Of a stretch of DNA of 64,000 nucleotides, positions 37,734 to 46,291 are shown piece after piece. The stretch is from Paenibacillus sp. P25 (lineage in GTDB: Bacteria > Bacillota > Bacilli > Paenibacillales > NBRC-103111). The DNA is taken from assembly GCA_024704175.1 (NCBI GenBank), contig CP085629.1:806001-870000 (forward strand), given 5' to 3'. Position 1 is the first letter of the stretch. Each line of letters begins with the position of its first letter. Both the position numbers and the translations under genes were made by a program. The notes beneath the pieces were generated by a model, which worked only from the letters and a program-made list of their open reading frames with translations, was not told the origin of the DNA and did no database searches.

Positions 37734-38150
37734 TTACCGGCCGCGGTGCTTGGCTTTGGCTTTTTGTACGGCGAGCTCCCGTTTGCGCTCTTTCTCGGCT
37801 TCGCGCTCCGCTTTGGTCACGGTCTTCCGGACCGCTTTACGGTGCTCCAGCTCAAGCCTTAAGGCTTCTTGGGCGGCGGAGCCGACGCCTTTGCGCTGCA
37901 TTTCCTTGGCCGCTTCGCGCGCCAGACGCTTCGGGTTCACCCGTTCGCGTCTTCGGAGCGGACCCGCCGCTTCGGCGGCCGTTTCCGTTCGCGCCAGCAG
38001 TGGCATCATGGGGCCATGGATAAAACCCAGCACCTCCGCGTCGTACGGCTCGGCGCCGAATACATACCTGCAGGCCTTCAGCCGGCCGTCTTCTTCGTGC
38101 TCGACCACGCCGACCCAAAACTCGCCTTCGAAAAAAACCGTAAGCTTCAT
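37734..38150 (-). CDS. yjdF: YjdF-family protein
   Basis: 138-residue member of the YjdF (DUF2992) family, unknown biochemistry. It starts MKLTVFFEGEFWVGVVEHEED and YVFGAEPYDAEVLGF, the conserved N-terminal region, and ends in a very basic Lys/Arg helix (KAEREAEKERKRELAVQKA). The start ATG at 38150 follows GGAGGGGAGGGG. In many Bacillota the gene is controlled by the yjdF riboswitch, which binds azaaromatic compounds; a leader of suitable length is present here. Confidence 0.87.
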   Translation of the reverse strand: MKLTVFFEGEFWVGVVEHEEDGRLKACRYVFGAEPYDAEVLGFIHGPMMPLLARTETAAEAAGPLRRRERVNPKRLAREAAKEMQRKGVGSAAQEALRLELEHRKAVRKTVTKAEREAEKERKRELAVQKAKAKHRGR

Positions 38151-38328
38151 AGCTTTCCCCTCCCCTCCTGTCAACATACGCAAGAGCGAGGGACATCCCG
38201 AGGGGGGAAGGATACGACACGTAGCAGCGATGGGAGCTTCAAGCCGCTCTCGTGCATCCGGACTACCAACCGGACCGTGTTTTTACGCTCCGCCCCCTAT
38301 TATAGGACCGGGGAACCGTTTACGGCAA
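38151..38328 (-). ncRNA. Promoter and candidate yjdF riboswitch leader
   Basis: On the minus strand TTGCCG (38323-38328), 18 bases and a perfect TATAAT (38299-38304) start a transcript of about 140 nt before the yjdF start. The leader begins GGAGCG and has CGCTC near its 3' end, able to close a multi-hairpin structure, with an internal GAGCGGCTTGAAGCTC hairpin. The yjdF RNA motif is known upstream of this gene family; I identify it by position and layout, not by a scored match. Confidence 0.55.
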
Positions 38329-38372
38329 GCCGACGGCGGCCATAATGGTTACCAGAAGGAGGGGGTCGGTGT

Positions 38373-38567
38373 ATGGCCAAAAGCGATGAGCTCGTCAAAT
38401 ATTTGACGGAACGGGTCGTCTCCTATATGGAGACGCCGCGAGAGGTAAGACGGCAGGTACGCGCACAACGGAAGGAAGGGCGTGAGCCTTGGCAAATCCG
38501 CTGGTTCGGGATGCTTCCGCTCGCTATCCGTTTATGGAAAGACCGCTGGTTTTCGGGGAAGTCGTAG
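38373..38567 (+). CDS. yqzE: YqzE family protein
   Basis: 64-residue protein matching the small YqzE family. Conserved segments are LVKYLTERVVSYMETPREVR and REPWQIRWFGMLPLAIRLW. In B. subtilis yqzE lies near the competence (comG) operon and its role is unknown; here no comG genes are adjacent. A strong GGAGGGGG site precedes the ATG. Confidence 0.85.
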   Translation: MAKSDELVKYLTERVVSYMETPREVRRQVRAQRKEGREPWQIRWFGMLPLAIRLWKDRWFSGKS

Positions 38568-38577
38568 AATATAAAAA

Positions 38578-38642
38578 AGGAAAAGCTTCTCGCTTCACGG
38601 TCGCTTAGAACGCGGCCGCTTGCGGGCGGGAAGCTTTTCTAT
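38578..38642 (+). terminator. Terminator after yqzE
   Basis: GGAAAAGCTTCTCGC pairs with GGGCGGGAAGCTTTTCT at the base of a long hairpin with an inner GCGGCCGC element. It may also serve the minus-strand gene that ends at 38669. Confidence 0.7.
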
Positions 38643-38668
38643 ATAGGGAAGAGGAGAAAAACCGCAGA

Positions 38669-39599
38669 TTAAGGATAATACGAGCCTAATTCGCTTACGG
38701 CGCCAAACGGGAGATAGCGGTCGTCATCCTGATGAATCAGGAGGAAGCAGTCGCCGCTGGACCAAACCTGATATCCGCTCACAGGGAGGGGGTCATCACG
38801 GAGCTGTCATACAGATCCAGCGCAAACACCGGTTTGCCGCCTTCGTTCAGGCGCTGCTTCAAGTCATCGAATGCGGGACGGGCCGCCGGCTTGCCTTGAA
38901 CCCAAGGCAATCGGGCATAGGGATCGAACGGCTCCGTTTGTCCGCTTTCTATTATTTTATGCCGATAATCGGTTTTGGTGAACGCTTCAGTAGAGTCTGT
39001 GTCCGGCAGAGTCTTCGGCGACTTGTTGCCGTTCGAAAAAGGAAGCTCCTCACCGGTCTTGGCGTCGAGATACCATTCCCGGTCGGCGCCGTCGACGGTG
39101 ATGTGCCATAGCGGCTGCAGCGGGCCGTAGTAAAGCCGTTCCGCATGATAAGAATATTCTATGAGTTCGAGCCGTACCAAGCTTCGGTACAGCGTCTGCA
39201 TGCTGAATAACGGAAATTCGCCTTTGCCGTATTCGGAGAGGGCGTAAGTGTCCTTCCCGGCTGAATGGACTACGAGATAGCCGATTTCACGGTCGTTCCT
39301 GCTCAGCAGGATGACCCAGCCGTGCGTCCCGGGACCGAGCGCATAGCTCGTCCACGTGGCATCTTTCCAGTCCTCGAATCCCTGCTGTGCGGACAGCCGG
39401 CCGATCATTTGACTGACCGCATCCTGCAGGCTGGGGAGGTAAGCTCCGTCGGGGCCTGCGGCGGGGCCGGCGCCTTATAAACGCTGTCGCTAACCGACGT
39501 GACGGCGGGAGCTTTGCCCTCCGAGACAGCGAAGGGAGTAAAGCTCAGCAGCATCGTGCCCATCAGCGGCGCGGCCAGCCGTTGTTTGAACTTGCTCAT
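38669..39599 (-). CDS. Exported protein of unknown function (two frame breaks)
   Basis: About 310 residues when rejoined. The signal peptide LAAPLMGTMLLSFTPFAVS is followed by a Pro/Ala linker; one C in a CCCC run near 39430 leads into LPSLQDAVSQMIGRLSAQQG. A second break near 38785 extends the C-terminus through VSGYQVWSSGDCFLLIHQDD to a stop at 38669. The middle (WHITVDGADREWYLDAKTGEEL) is beta-rich with no catalytic motif I recognise. Without the second correction the protein would stop at 38779. Confidence 0.65.
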
Positions 39600-39766
39600 G
39601 AATTCACCTGCTTCGCTTGGTTGGAATGTAGGCTGTGTCAGGGTGTATGCGCTTGCCGGTGCGTTTATGCCTCTATTCTAAAGCATATGCTTTAAAAAGA
39701 TTGTTAGAACCTGTAACCGCAGGGGAAAAGTTTTCCCGCAAAAACGCGGCGGTTCGTTCGCATTCG

Positions 39767-40821
39767 TCAAGACATCGGACCGTTCACAGCCGGAAAATGA
39801 AATAGACCGCAATTGATGACGGATATTTGCACACGGGGCCGGTACTGCCAATCGATCTCGTTGCGGCGGTTGGCGTACTGCGCTTCGATTTCGGCGCGCT
39901 TGTCCGGCTCGGCGGCTTTCAGCGGCGGTTCGTAATAATCGCCGACTCGGATAAGCTCTTCCGCGAGTCTGAGCTGCGCTTCTTCCGCCCATGTATGGTC
40001 GTAGGCGGCGATTTTGTCCCCGATATACTCCTCCAGGAATAGCACGGCGCGGGGCAGCGCAATGCGGTCCGGGGTGATATACACATGGGCGGGCAGCCGG
40101 GGCGTCAGCTTCTTGGTCAGAAGCAGATCGTGAAACCGCTCGCGGATTTCGCCCGTCTGCAGCTGGATGCCGAAGGAATGCAGCTCGCTTCGCTTCATGT
40201 CGCAGGTAAATTCGATCTTGTAATTGACCCCGAGCCACGATTCATACGGCAAGGTGGCGGAGCTTCGCGGCTGTTCGGGCACATAGTGCTCGAACAAGCG
40301 GACGAACCGGCCTTTGGTCCGGACCGCCGCGAACAGCTGTTCCAGCCTCCGGTCGCCGAAGGTCACATCGTCGCGCGGGATGCGGGCCGTATAGGTCGTC
40401 GGCACGAAGCCGAAGTAGCGGCCCAGGATACTGTCCCCCTGTGGCGGGGGCCGGGCGGTGACGGCGGAGTACCGGGAGCCGGCGGGGCCGCTGATGCGCC
40501 GGCTCCCTGCGGCGGTACCTGCCCTGCGGCCGCTCCCGGCGCCATCGGACCGCCGGTCCCGGGGACGGGACCTCCCGGCGGGGACGGGTTCAGCTCGCTG
40601 TACTGCTCCGGATCGAAGATGAACGTGCAGGTCATCGTCTCCGGCGCCGCCCCGGTGCGTTCGACAAAATTCCAGTAATACGGCCGGTTCGTCAGATCCC
40701 TGTCGGCGGAAGGGGAGAGCTTCACCGTGACGTAAGCCGGATGCTTTTCGAGGATATCGCACTGCTCCGCCTCCAGGTAGCGCATCACGAAGGATCTGAT
40801 TTGCTCGGCGTTCATGGTCAT
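39767..40821 (-). CDS. yqhG: YqhG-family protein (one frame break, low-complexity insert)
   Basis: About 350 residues. The N-terminus IRSFVMRYLEAEQCDILEKH and NRPYYWNFVERTGAAPETMT is typical of YqhG, a Bacillus protein of unknown function encoded beside a SNF2 helicase, as here. A Pro/Gly/Ala-rich stretch of about 45 residues (SPPGGPVPGTGGPMAPGAAA and on) is inserted after FIFDPEQYSELN; the frame breaks within or just after it near 40430 and resumes with GRYFGFVPTTYTARIP. The start overlaps the helicase stop (ATGA). Confidence 0.82.
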
Positions 40822-42628
40822 GGCTGCATCTCCTCGTTTCTGGTGCGCGCCGTCTCCGCGGCGGTCTGTCCGACGGCATTCAAGAGATTGGCAAGACGCA
40901 CCGAATCCCGGGATTCCTGTTCAACCTCGGAACGGAGCGTTGTGAATGATCGGCCGAGCTCATCGAGCTCACGGCGGATTTCTTCGCTGCTCTTGGAGGA
41001 AAGCAGCACCTTGGCGAGATGGGATTCCAGCGATGCCTTCTTCTCGAAGCGCTCCAGAATCGTATCGAGCTCGCCTATGACCAGCTCGAACATGTTGATT
41101 TTTTCATGCAGCAGGGAAAGAATGTACTCTTCTATGGTGCCTTGCGTCGACAGGTTGTAAATCCGCACGTCCTCCTGCTGCCCGAGCCGGTGAACGCGTC
41201 CGATCCGCTGCTCCACCCGCATCGGATTCCAGGGAAGGTCGAAGTTGATCATATGATGGCAGAACTGCAGGTTAATGCCTTCGCCGCCGGCCTCCGTCGC
41301 CACCAGCACCTGCGCGCGGCCGCGGAAGAGGTCCATCATCCAATCCTTCTTGCCCCGGTTCATCCCGCCGCGGTAAGGGACGGCCGTAATCTTGTGGTCC
41401 TTCAAATACTGCAGCAGATACTCCTGGGAAGCGCGGTACTCGGTGAATATAATCACTTTGTCGTTGATCTCCTTCACCAGCTCCATTGTCTTCTCCGCTT
41501 TGGTATTCGATTTGATCCCCCGGATGAGCTCGACCAGCTCCCAAATTTTCGGACGCAAAGGGGAGTCCTCCGGCGTTTTCTTGAACAGATTGACGAGCGT
41601 AATAAAGACCGCATCGCGGCTCGAGCAGACTTCTCGCTGCAAGGTGACAAGTGAAAGCACGCCGCCGATTTCGCCCCCGGCCTCCTCGTATCTGCCCTTC
41701 ACAAAATCGGTGACGCCGTCGTACAGGGCCTGCTCGTCTGCCGACAGCTTCAGCGAAATGTTGCGGACGATCCGCTTCGTGAACTGGACATGCCCGTCGC
41801 TGCGCCGGTTGCGGATCATCACCTTGGAGAGCTCGTGCTGCAGCTGCTCCTCGTTCTTCGGAATCCGTTTATCCACCACGAAATTGGATTGGAAGCTCGT
41901 CTGGCCGCCAAGCTGGCCGGGCTTGAGGAGCGTGATCAGGTTGTAGAGCTCCTTAAGATCGTTCTGCACCGGGGTCGCCGTGAGCAGCAGGCAGTATTTT
42001 TGCGCAGCTCGTTAATGAACTGGTAATTGGTCGTTTTTTTGTTCTTGAGCTTATGGGCCTCGTCGATAATCAGCATGTCGTATTCGAGTCCCAGCACGAT
42101 CTCGCGGTGCGGGTCCCGCTTGGCCGTATCCATCGAGGCGACTACGATATCGTTTTGCGTCCACATGTATTCTTTTTTCTGCGCTACCGCGGGAATGCCG
42201 AACTTCTGGTTCAGCTCACGGACCCACTGCAGCACCAGGGAAGCGGGAACAAGAATAAGCACCTTGCGGATCAAGCCGCGGATCAGGTATTCCTTCAGGA
42301 TGAGCCCGGCTTCAATCGTTTTGCCGAGACCCACTTCGTCGGCCAGAATGGCCCGCCCGCGCATTTCCGTCAGCACCTTCTTGGCCGTATCGATCTGGTG
42401 GTCCATCGGAACCAGGTTCGGCAGATGGGACAGGCACTGCAGCTCGTCGAAGCTTGCGATGAGTCCGGACTGCTCGGCTTCGTAAGCCAGCTTATACATG
42501 GCCCAGGAATCCCAGGGGCCGTTCCGCATCGACCGGGCGTGAAGCTCCTCGAACCAGTCCCGCTCCAGATGCAGTTGCACATGTTCAGTCAAGGGCCGCA
42601 CGTGTTCTTTTCGCTCGGTAGGTTGCAT
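40818..42628 (-). CDS. yqhH: SNF2-family DEAD/DEAH helicase (YqhH type; one frame break)
   Basis: About 600-residue ATP-dependent DNA translocase. Helicase motifs appear in order: I ADEVGLGKTIEAGL, Ia LILVPASLVLQW, II MLIIDEAHKLKN; then after one A in the AAAAA run near 42005 III LLTATPVQND, IV FTEYRASQEYLLQYL, V ATEAGGEGINLQFC and VI QRIGRVHRLGQ. ATG 42628 lies after AAAGAGGCGG. It is followed by overlapping yqhG, a conserved pair of unknown joint function. Confidence 0.9.
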
Positions 42629-42779
42629 CGGTCCGCCTCTTTTCCAGCACAGATACTGAGAAGTCAATTTTTAGTATGCACGAAAAACGGGGCTTTCAAA
42701 CGAAGCTTCGATGCATTATCATGAGAGGTAACGTTTGACGCGGGGTCGCGGCGGCACGGTGCGGAGGGGAGGAACGGCC

Positions 42780-43899
42780 ATGGGTTTGCGATTCGGAAGG
42801 ATCATCGTCATCGCGTTATTGTCGGGCTTTCTCGGGCTTGCAGCGGGATGCCGGTCCGGCGTTTCGCCTCCTCCGGGACCTGCTCCGGCTCCGCAAACCG
42901 CGCCGGTCGATGCGGATGGAGTCAAGGCCATCGATGAAACCGGCGATCTCTTGGCGGCAAGCGATCGTGAGGTATTCAGCGTGAACGCCGGATCCGGGCA
43001 TGCTCAACCGGTTCTGCAAACGACCGAGCCGATCAGTTCCGTTAGCTATACGTCAGGTCATGCCGTGATTACCGTATTTGACCCGAACGACCCGAAGGGC
43101 TTCCGCGGCTTCTACCAACGGGACCGGGAGGCGGACGGCTTCATGCAGGTTCCGACGCCGCAGATGGCGCCCAAATTCAGTTATATCAACGGAGACTTGT
43201 TGTTTCTTGCGGTCGCGGACCGAACGGCGCAGAAGGACGGCGAATATACGAGGGTGGGCATTTATCAGCTGAAGGAGCGCAGATGGGTGAAGGACTGGCT
43301 TGTGCCCGGGGGCGTCGAGGATATTGCCGGCGGCGGCAAGGAGGTCTGGTTCGTGACCTCGAATACGGCGGCGGTCAGCTCCAATCTGTATAAAACGGAT
43401 CTGGCCACAGGCGAATGGGGCAAGCTCATTCAAGATCCGCGGCGGTATCCGCTCGATCAAGTTGAAGCCGGGCCCGGAGGAGAAGTCTTTATGATGATTT
43501 CCCAGCGGGTCAAAACCGAATGGTCGAACAAAATCTACCGCTGGAATCCGCAGCAGACCCCATACGAGCTGACGTCCAACTTCGTATCGAACACGAAGCC
43601 CTATTCCTTTGCGTTCCGGGCGCTCGGCGGCAAAATTCTGATCGCCCGCAAAGACCTGTCCGGAAATAGCGAGCTGGACAAGCCCTTGTCGCTGCTTGAC
43701 CTCGGAAGCCTGAAGCAGGCGCATCTCGCATGGGATCACCGGCCGGTCTGCTCTGGATTGTACCTCAGGCGAGTTCGTCGTTCTGGCGGAGGACGGCACG
43801 CTGGCGTTCATCCGTCCCGAAGCGGGCGAGAAGCCGGACCGGGAGTTCGCCGTGCCCGAGCTGCAGGAGGGCAAATGGATTGCGGCCAAAAAAGATTAA
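42780..43899 (+). CDS. Lipoprotein, probable beta-propeller (one frame break)
   Basis: About 372-residue lipoprotein. The signal peptide ends GLAAGC, then a Pro-rich linker, then repeated strand units (DETGDLLAASDREVFSVNAG, IYQLKERRWVKDWLVPGG, NLYKTDLATGEWGKLIQD, SNKIYRWNPQQTPYELTSN) that suggest a propeller. After a break near 43740 the last blade reads GEFVVLAEDGTLAFIRPEAG and stops at 43897-43899. ATG 42780 follows GGAGGGGAGG. No ligand known; lipM follows 32 bp downstream, which may mean cotranscription. Confidence 0.72.
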
Positions 43900-43931
43900 T
43901 GATGAGCGGACATAAAAAGAGGTGATGGAAG

Positions 43932-44774
43932 ATGGAAGAATGGCGTTTCATCCGGTCGGGCTCCGGCTCGCCGGCTTACAATATGGCGGTGGACGAAGCC
44001 ATCCTGACGGCGGTCAGTGAAGGCAAAGCGGCGCCTACTGTCCGTTTCTACGGGTGGAGTCCGGCGACGCTCTCCATCGGGTATTTTCAAAAGGCGAAGC
44101 AGGAAATCGACTTTGACGCTCTGGAGCGGGAGGGCATCGGCTTCGTACGCAGGGCGACCGGCGGACGGGCGGTGCTTCACGATAAAGAGCTGACCTACAG
44201 CATCATCGTCCCGGAGAGCTATCCCGGGATTCCCCGCAGCGTGACCGAAGCTTACCGGGTGCTCAGTGAAGGGTCGCTGTCCGGCTTTCGCCGTCTCGGT
44301 CTGGCGGCGGACATGGTGAAGCTGGAGTCTGAAGAAGATAAAACGCAGTATGCTTCGATGGGGTCGGCCGCCTGCTTCGATTCGCCATCCTGGTATGAGC
44401 TGGTCGTGGAAGGCCGGAAAATCGCGGGAAGTGCGCAAACCCGGCAGAAAGGCGTCGTCCTGCAGCACGGTTCCATCCTGCTCGATCTGGATGCGGACCA
44501 ACTGTTCCGGATGCTGCGTTTTTCGAGCGAACGGGTGGCGGAGCGGATGAAGCGGCAGTTTGAGCAGAAGGCGGTAGCCATCAACGATCTGCTGCGTTCC
44601 GTCGGCAAACCGGAAGCTTCCTTGGCCGAGGCGGAGAAGGCGTTTGAAGCCGGGATTGCGGAAGGACTCGGTATCAAGCTCGGCGAAGCGGAGCTGTCGC
44701 CTTATGAAGAAGAGCTGGCACAGCAGCTTGTCCGTGAGAAATACGGCAATGAGGAATGGAATCTGCGGCGGTAA
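43932..44774 (+). CDS. lipM: Octanoyl-[GcvH]:protein N-octanoyltransferase LipM
   Basis: First enzyme of lipoate assembly in Bacillus: it transfers octanoyl from acyl carrier protein to GcvH. The 280-residue protein has the lipoate-ligase fold with FVRRATGGRAVLHDKELTYS and the Cys nucleophile in ASMGSAACFDSPS (Cys148, matching the LipM position), then GRKIAGSAQTRQKGVVLQHG with the conserved Lys. The Cys and length separate it from true lipoate ligases and from LipL. AGAGGTG precedes the ATG. Confidence 0.9.
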   Translation: MEEWRFIRSGSGSPAYNMAVDEAILTAVSEGKAAPTVRFYGWSPATLSIGYFQKAKQEIDFDALEREGIGFVRRATGGRAVLHDKELTYSIIVPESYPGIPRSVTEAYRVLSEGSLSGFRRLGLAADMVKLESEEDKTQYASMGSAACFDSPSWYELVVEGRKIAGSAQTRQKGVVLQHGSILLDLDADQLFRMLRFSSERVAERMKRQFEQKAVAINDLLRSVGKPEASLAEAEKAFEAGIAEGLGIKLGEAELSPYEEELAQQLVREKYGNEEWNLRR

Positions 44775-44778
44775 AATA

Positions 44779-44823
44779 AACAGCCTATGGACACGGAATG
44801 CTAACTCCGTACCATAGGCTGTT
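44779..44823. terminator. Bidirectional terminator between lipM and dat
   Basis: AACAGCCTATGG pairs with CCATAGGCTGTT, and inside it ACGGA pairs with TCCGT. It separates convergent genes. Confidence 0.85.
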
Positions 44824-44830
44824 ATCTGTT

Positions 44831-45672
44831 TTATAATCCGATCGTAACCTCGAAGGCTTGCTGCAGTTTGCGGGTGAGCGGCCCCGGTACTCCGCTTGCG
44901 ACGGCTTGTCCGTCTACCGAAATGACGGGAGTGATCTCAGTGGTCGTACCGGTGATGAACACCTCATCAGCCTGCCGGAGCTCATCGAGAGTAAAGGGCC
45001 GTTCCTCAACGGGAACTTCGGCCTCGCGTGCCAAGCGAAGCGTAACGCCGCGTGTAATGCCGTGCAGGATCAAATGATTGGCCGGATGCGTGATCAGGCG
45101 TCCTTCCTTCACCATCATGACATTGGAGGCGCTGCATTCGGTGACGGTTCCGTTCCGGTGCAGAATCACGTCCCCCGCGCCTTGGTCCAGAGCGTGCTGC
45201 TTGGCCATGACGTTCGGCAGGAGGTTCAGCGTCTTCAGATCGCAGCGCAGCCAGCGGATATCTTCCATGGTGACGGCGGTAATGCCGGATTCCATCGTCG
45301 CGAGAGGGCGCTTTAATTCAGTACAGTAAGCCATCATTACCGGCTCGGTTCCCTGCGGGGGAACGGATGGGATCGCGGTGCCGCCCCGCGCGTGATCTGG
45401 AGGTATACGGTGCCTTCGGTGAGCCGGTTGGCGGCTGTGAGCTCGATCAGCTGGTGCAGCAGGAAGCCCGTGTCCGCCGACAGCGGAATCCGGACCTCGG
45501 CCGCGCTTCTTTTGAAACGTTCGAAATGAGCTTCGGCTTCATACAAACGTCCGTTGTACACCCGGAATACCTCATATACCCCGTCGCCGAAATAATAGCC
45601 GCGGTCTTCCGGCGAAATATGTACTTCATCCATCGGCAGTGACCGGTTTTGGTAAAGATAAATGCCTGCCAT
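44831..45672 (-). CDS. dat: D-amino-acid aminotransferase (one frame break)
   Basis: PLP class IV aminotransferase that interconverts D-alanine and D-glutamate with their oxo acids; supplies D-Glu for peptidoglycan. About 280 residues. The N-terminus YLYQNRSLPMDEVHISPEDRGYYFGDGVYEVFRVYNG is typical of Dat. One C in the CCCCC run near 45350 joins FPPQGTEPVMMAYC to the C-terminal half with RCDLKTLNLLPNVMAKQ (PLP Lys in that helix region) and GTVTECSASNVMMVK. ATG/CAT at 45672. Confidence 0.9.
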
Positions 45673-45999
45673 TAGTGACGCCTCCTCAATAAGGATCGGG
45701 TAACGAATAAGAACGTATGTTTGATTCTTTTTCGCATTTTTGGTATGCTTGAGTTAAGGGTAACAATCGCCCGAATCGATGTCAAATGTCTTGTTGGGAC
45801 CGGCCCTGGGCTAACAGACATCCGGCGCTTCGGACCTAACCGGAATATAGGTAAGCGGATTCATGAGGAGCTTTTTCGGGAGATTTGTCGAAAAAAATAA
45901 ATTAATGATAAACGAAATAGAGAGCATGGCGGAGAAAACGATAGATAACCGCGGCCAAGTCTCCCTTAACTGGTAAAATCCGCTCGCAACCCGTTAGAA
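45673..45999. other. Intergenic region upstream of nrdJ
   Basis: About 325 bp without a gene. I see short inverted segments (for example GGACCGGCCCTGGG) but no riboswitch or tRNA I can name. It holds the dat promoter region on the minus strand. Confidence 0.4.
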
Positions 46000-46048
46000 A
46001 CACAATATATTGTGATGTATAATGAGATTCGCATACCATATATTGTGA
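46000..46048 (+). promoter_or_regulatory. Two NrdR boxes and promoter of nrdJ
   Basis: ACACAATATATTGTGA (46000-46015) and ACCATATATTGTGA (46035-46048) match the NrdR box ACACwATATATwGTGT; their shared TTGTG elements are 33 bp apart, about three helical turns, as usual for NrdR pairs. A TATAAT (46018-46023) lies between them, so NrdR would block RNA polymerase. A leader of about 260 nt with GC-rich hairpins follows. Confidence 0.82.
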
Positions 46049-46291
46049 TTGTTCTTTGTGCGGAGCAAATGGGACAAACCCGCGCCAACCGCGGCTTTGG
46101 CGGCTTTCGAGCGGCCGGCCCGGACTTTCCGGCCAAGGTTCAGCCTGGTTCGGCGAGGCGGAAAAGTGGTTATTGAAGATCAATTGTTCAGTAGAAAGCA
46201 CAAGCGCGCGCATGTTGCGGGAGCTACTATTAAGGCCGGGCAGGCCTGCTATTTGGCTTCCCTACATAAATTTTTCTGGGAGGTAGTTGTT

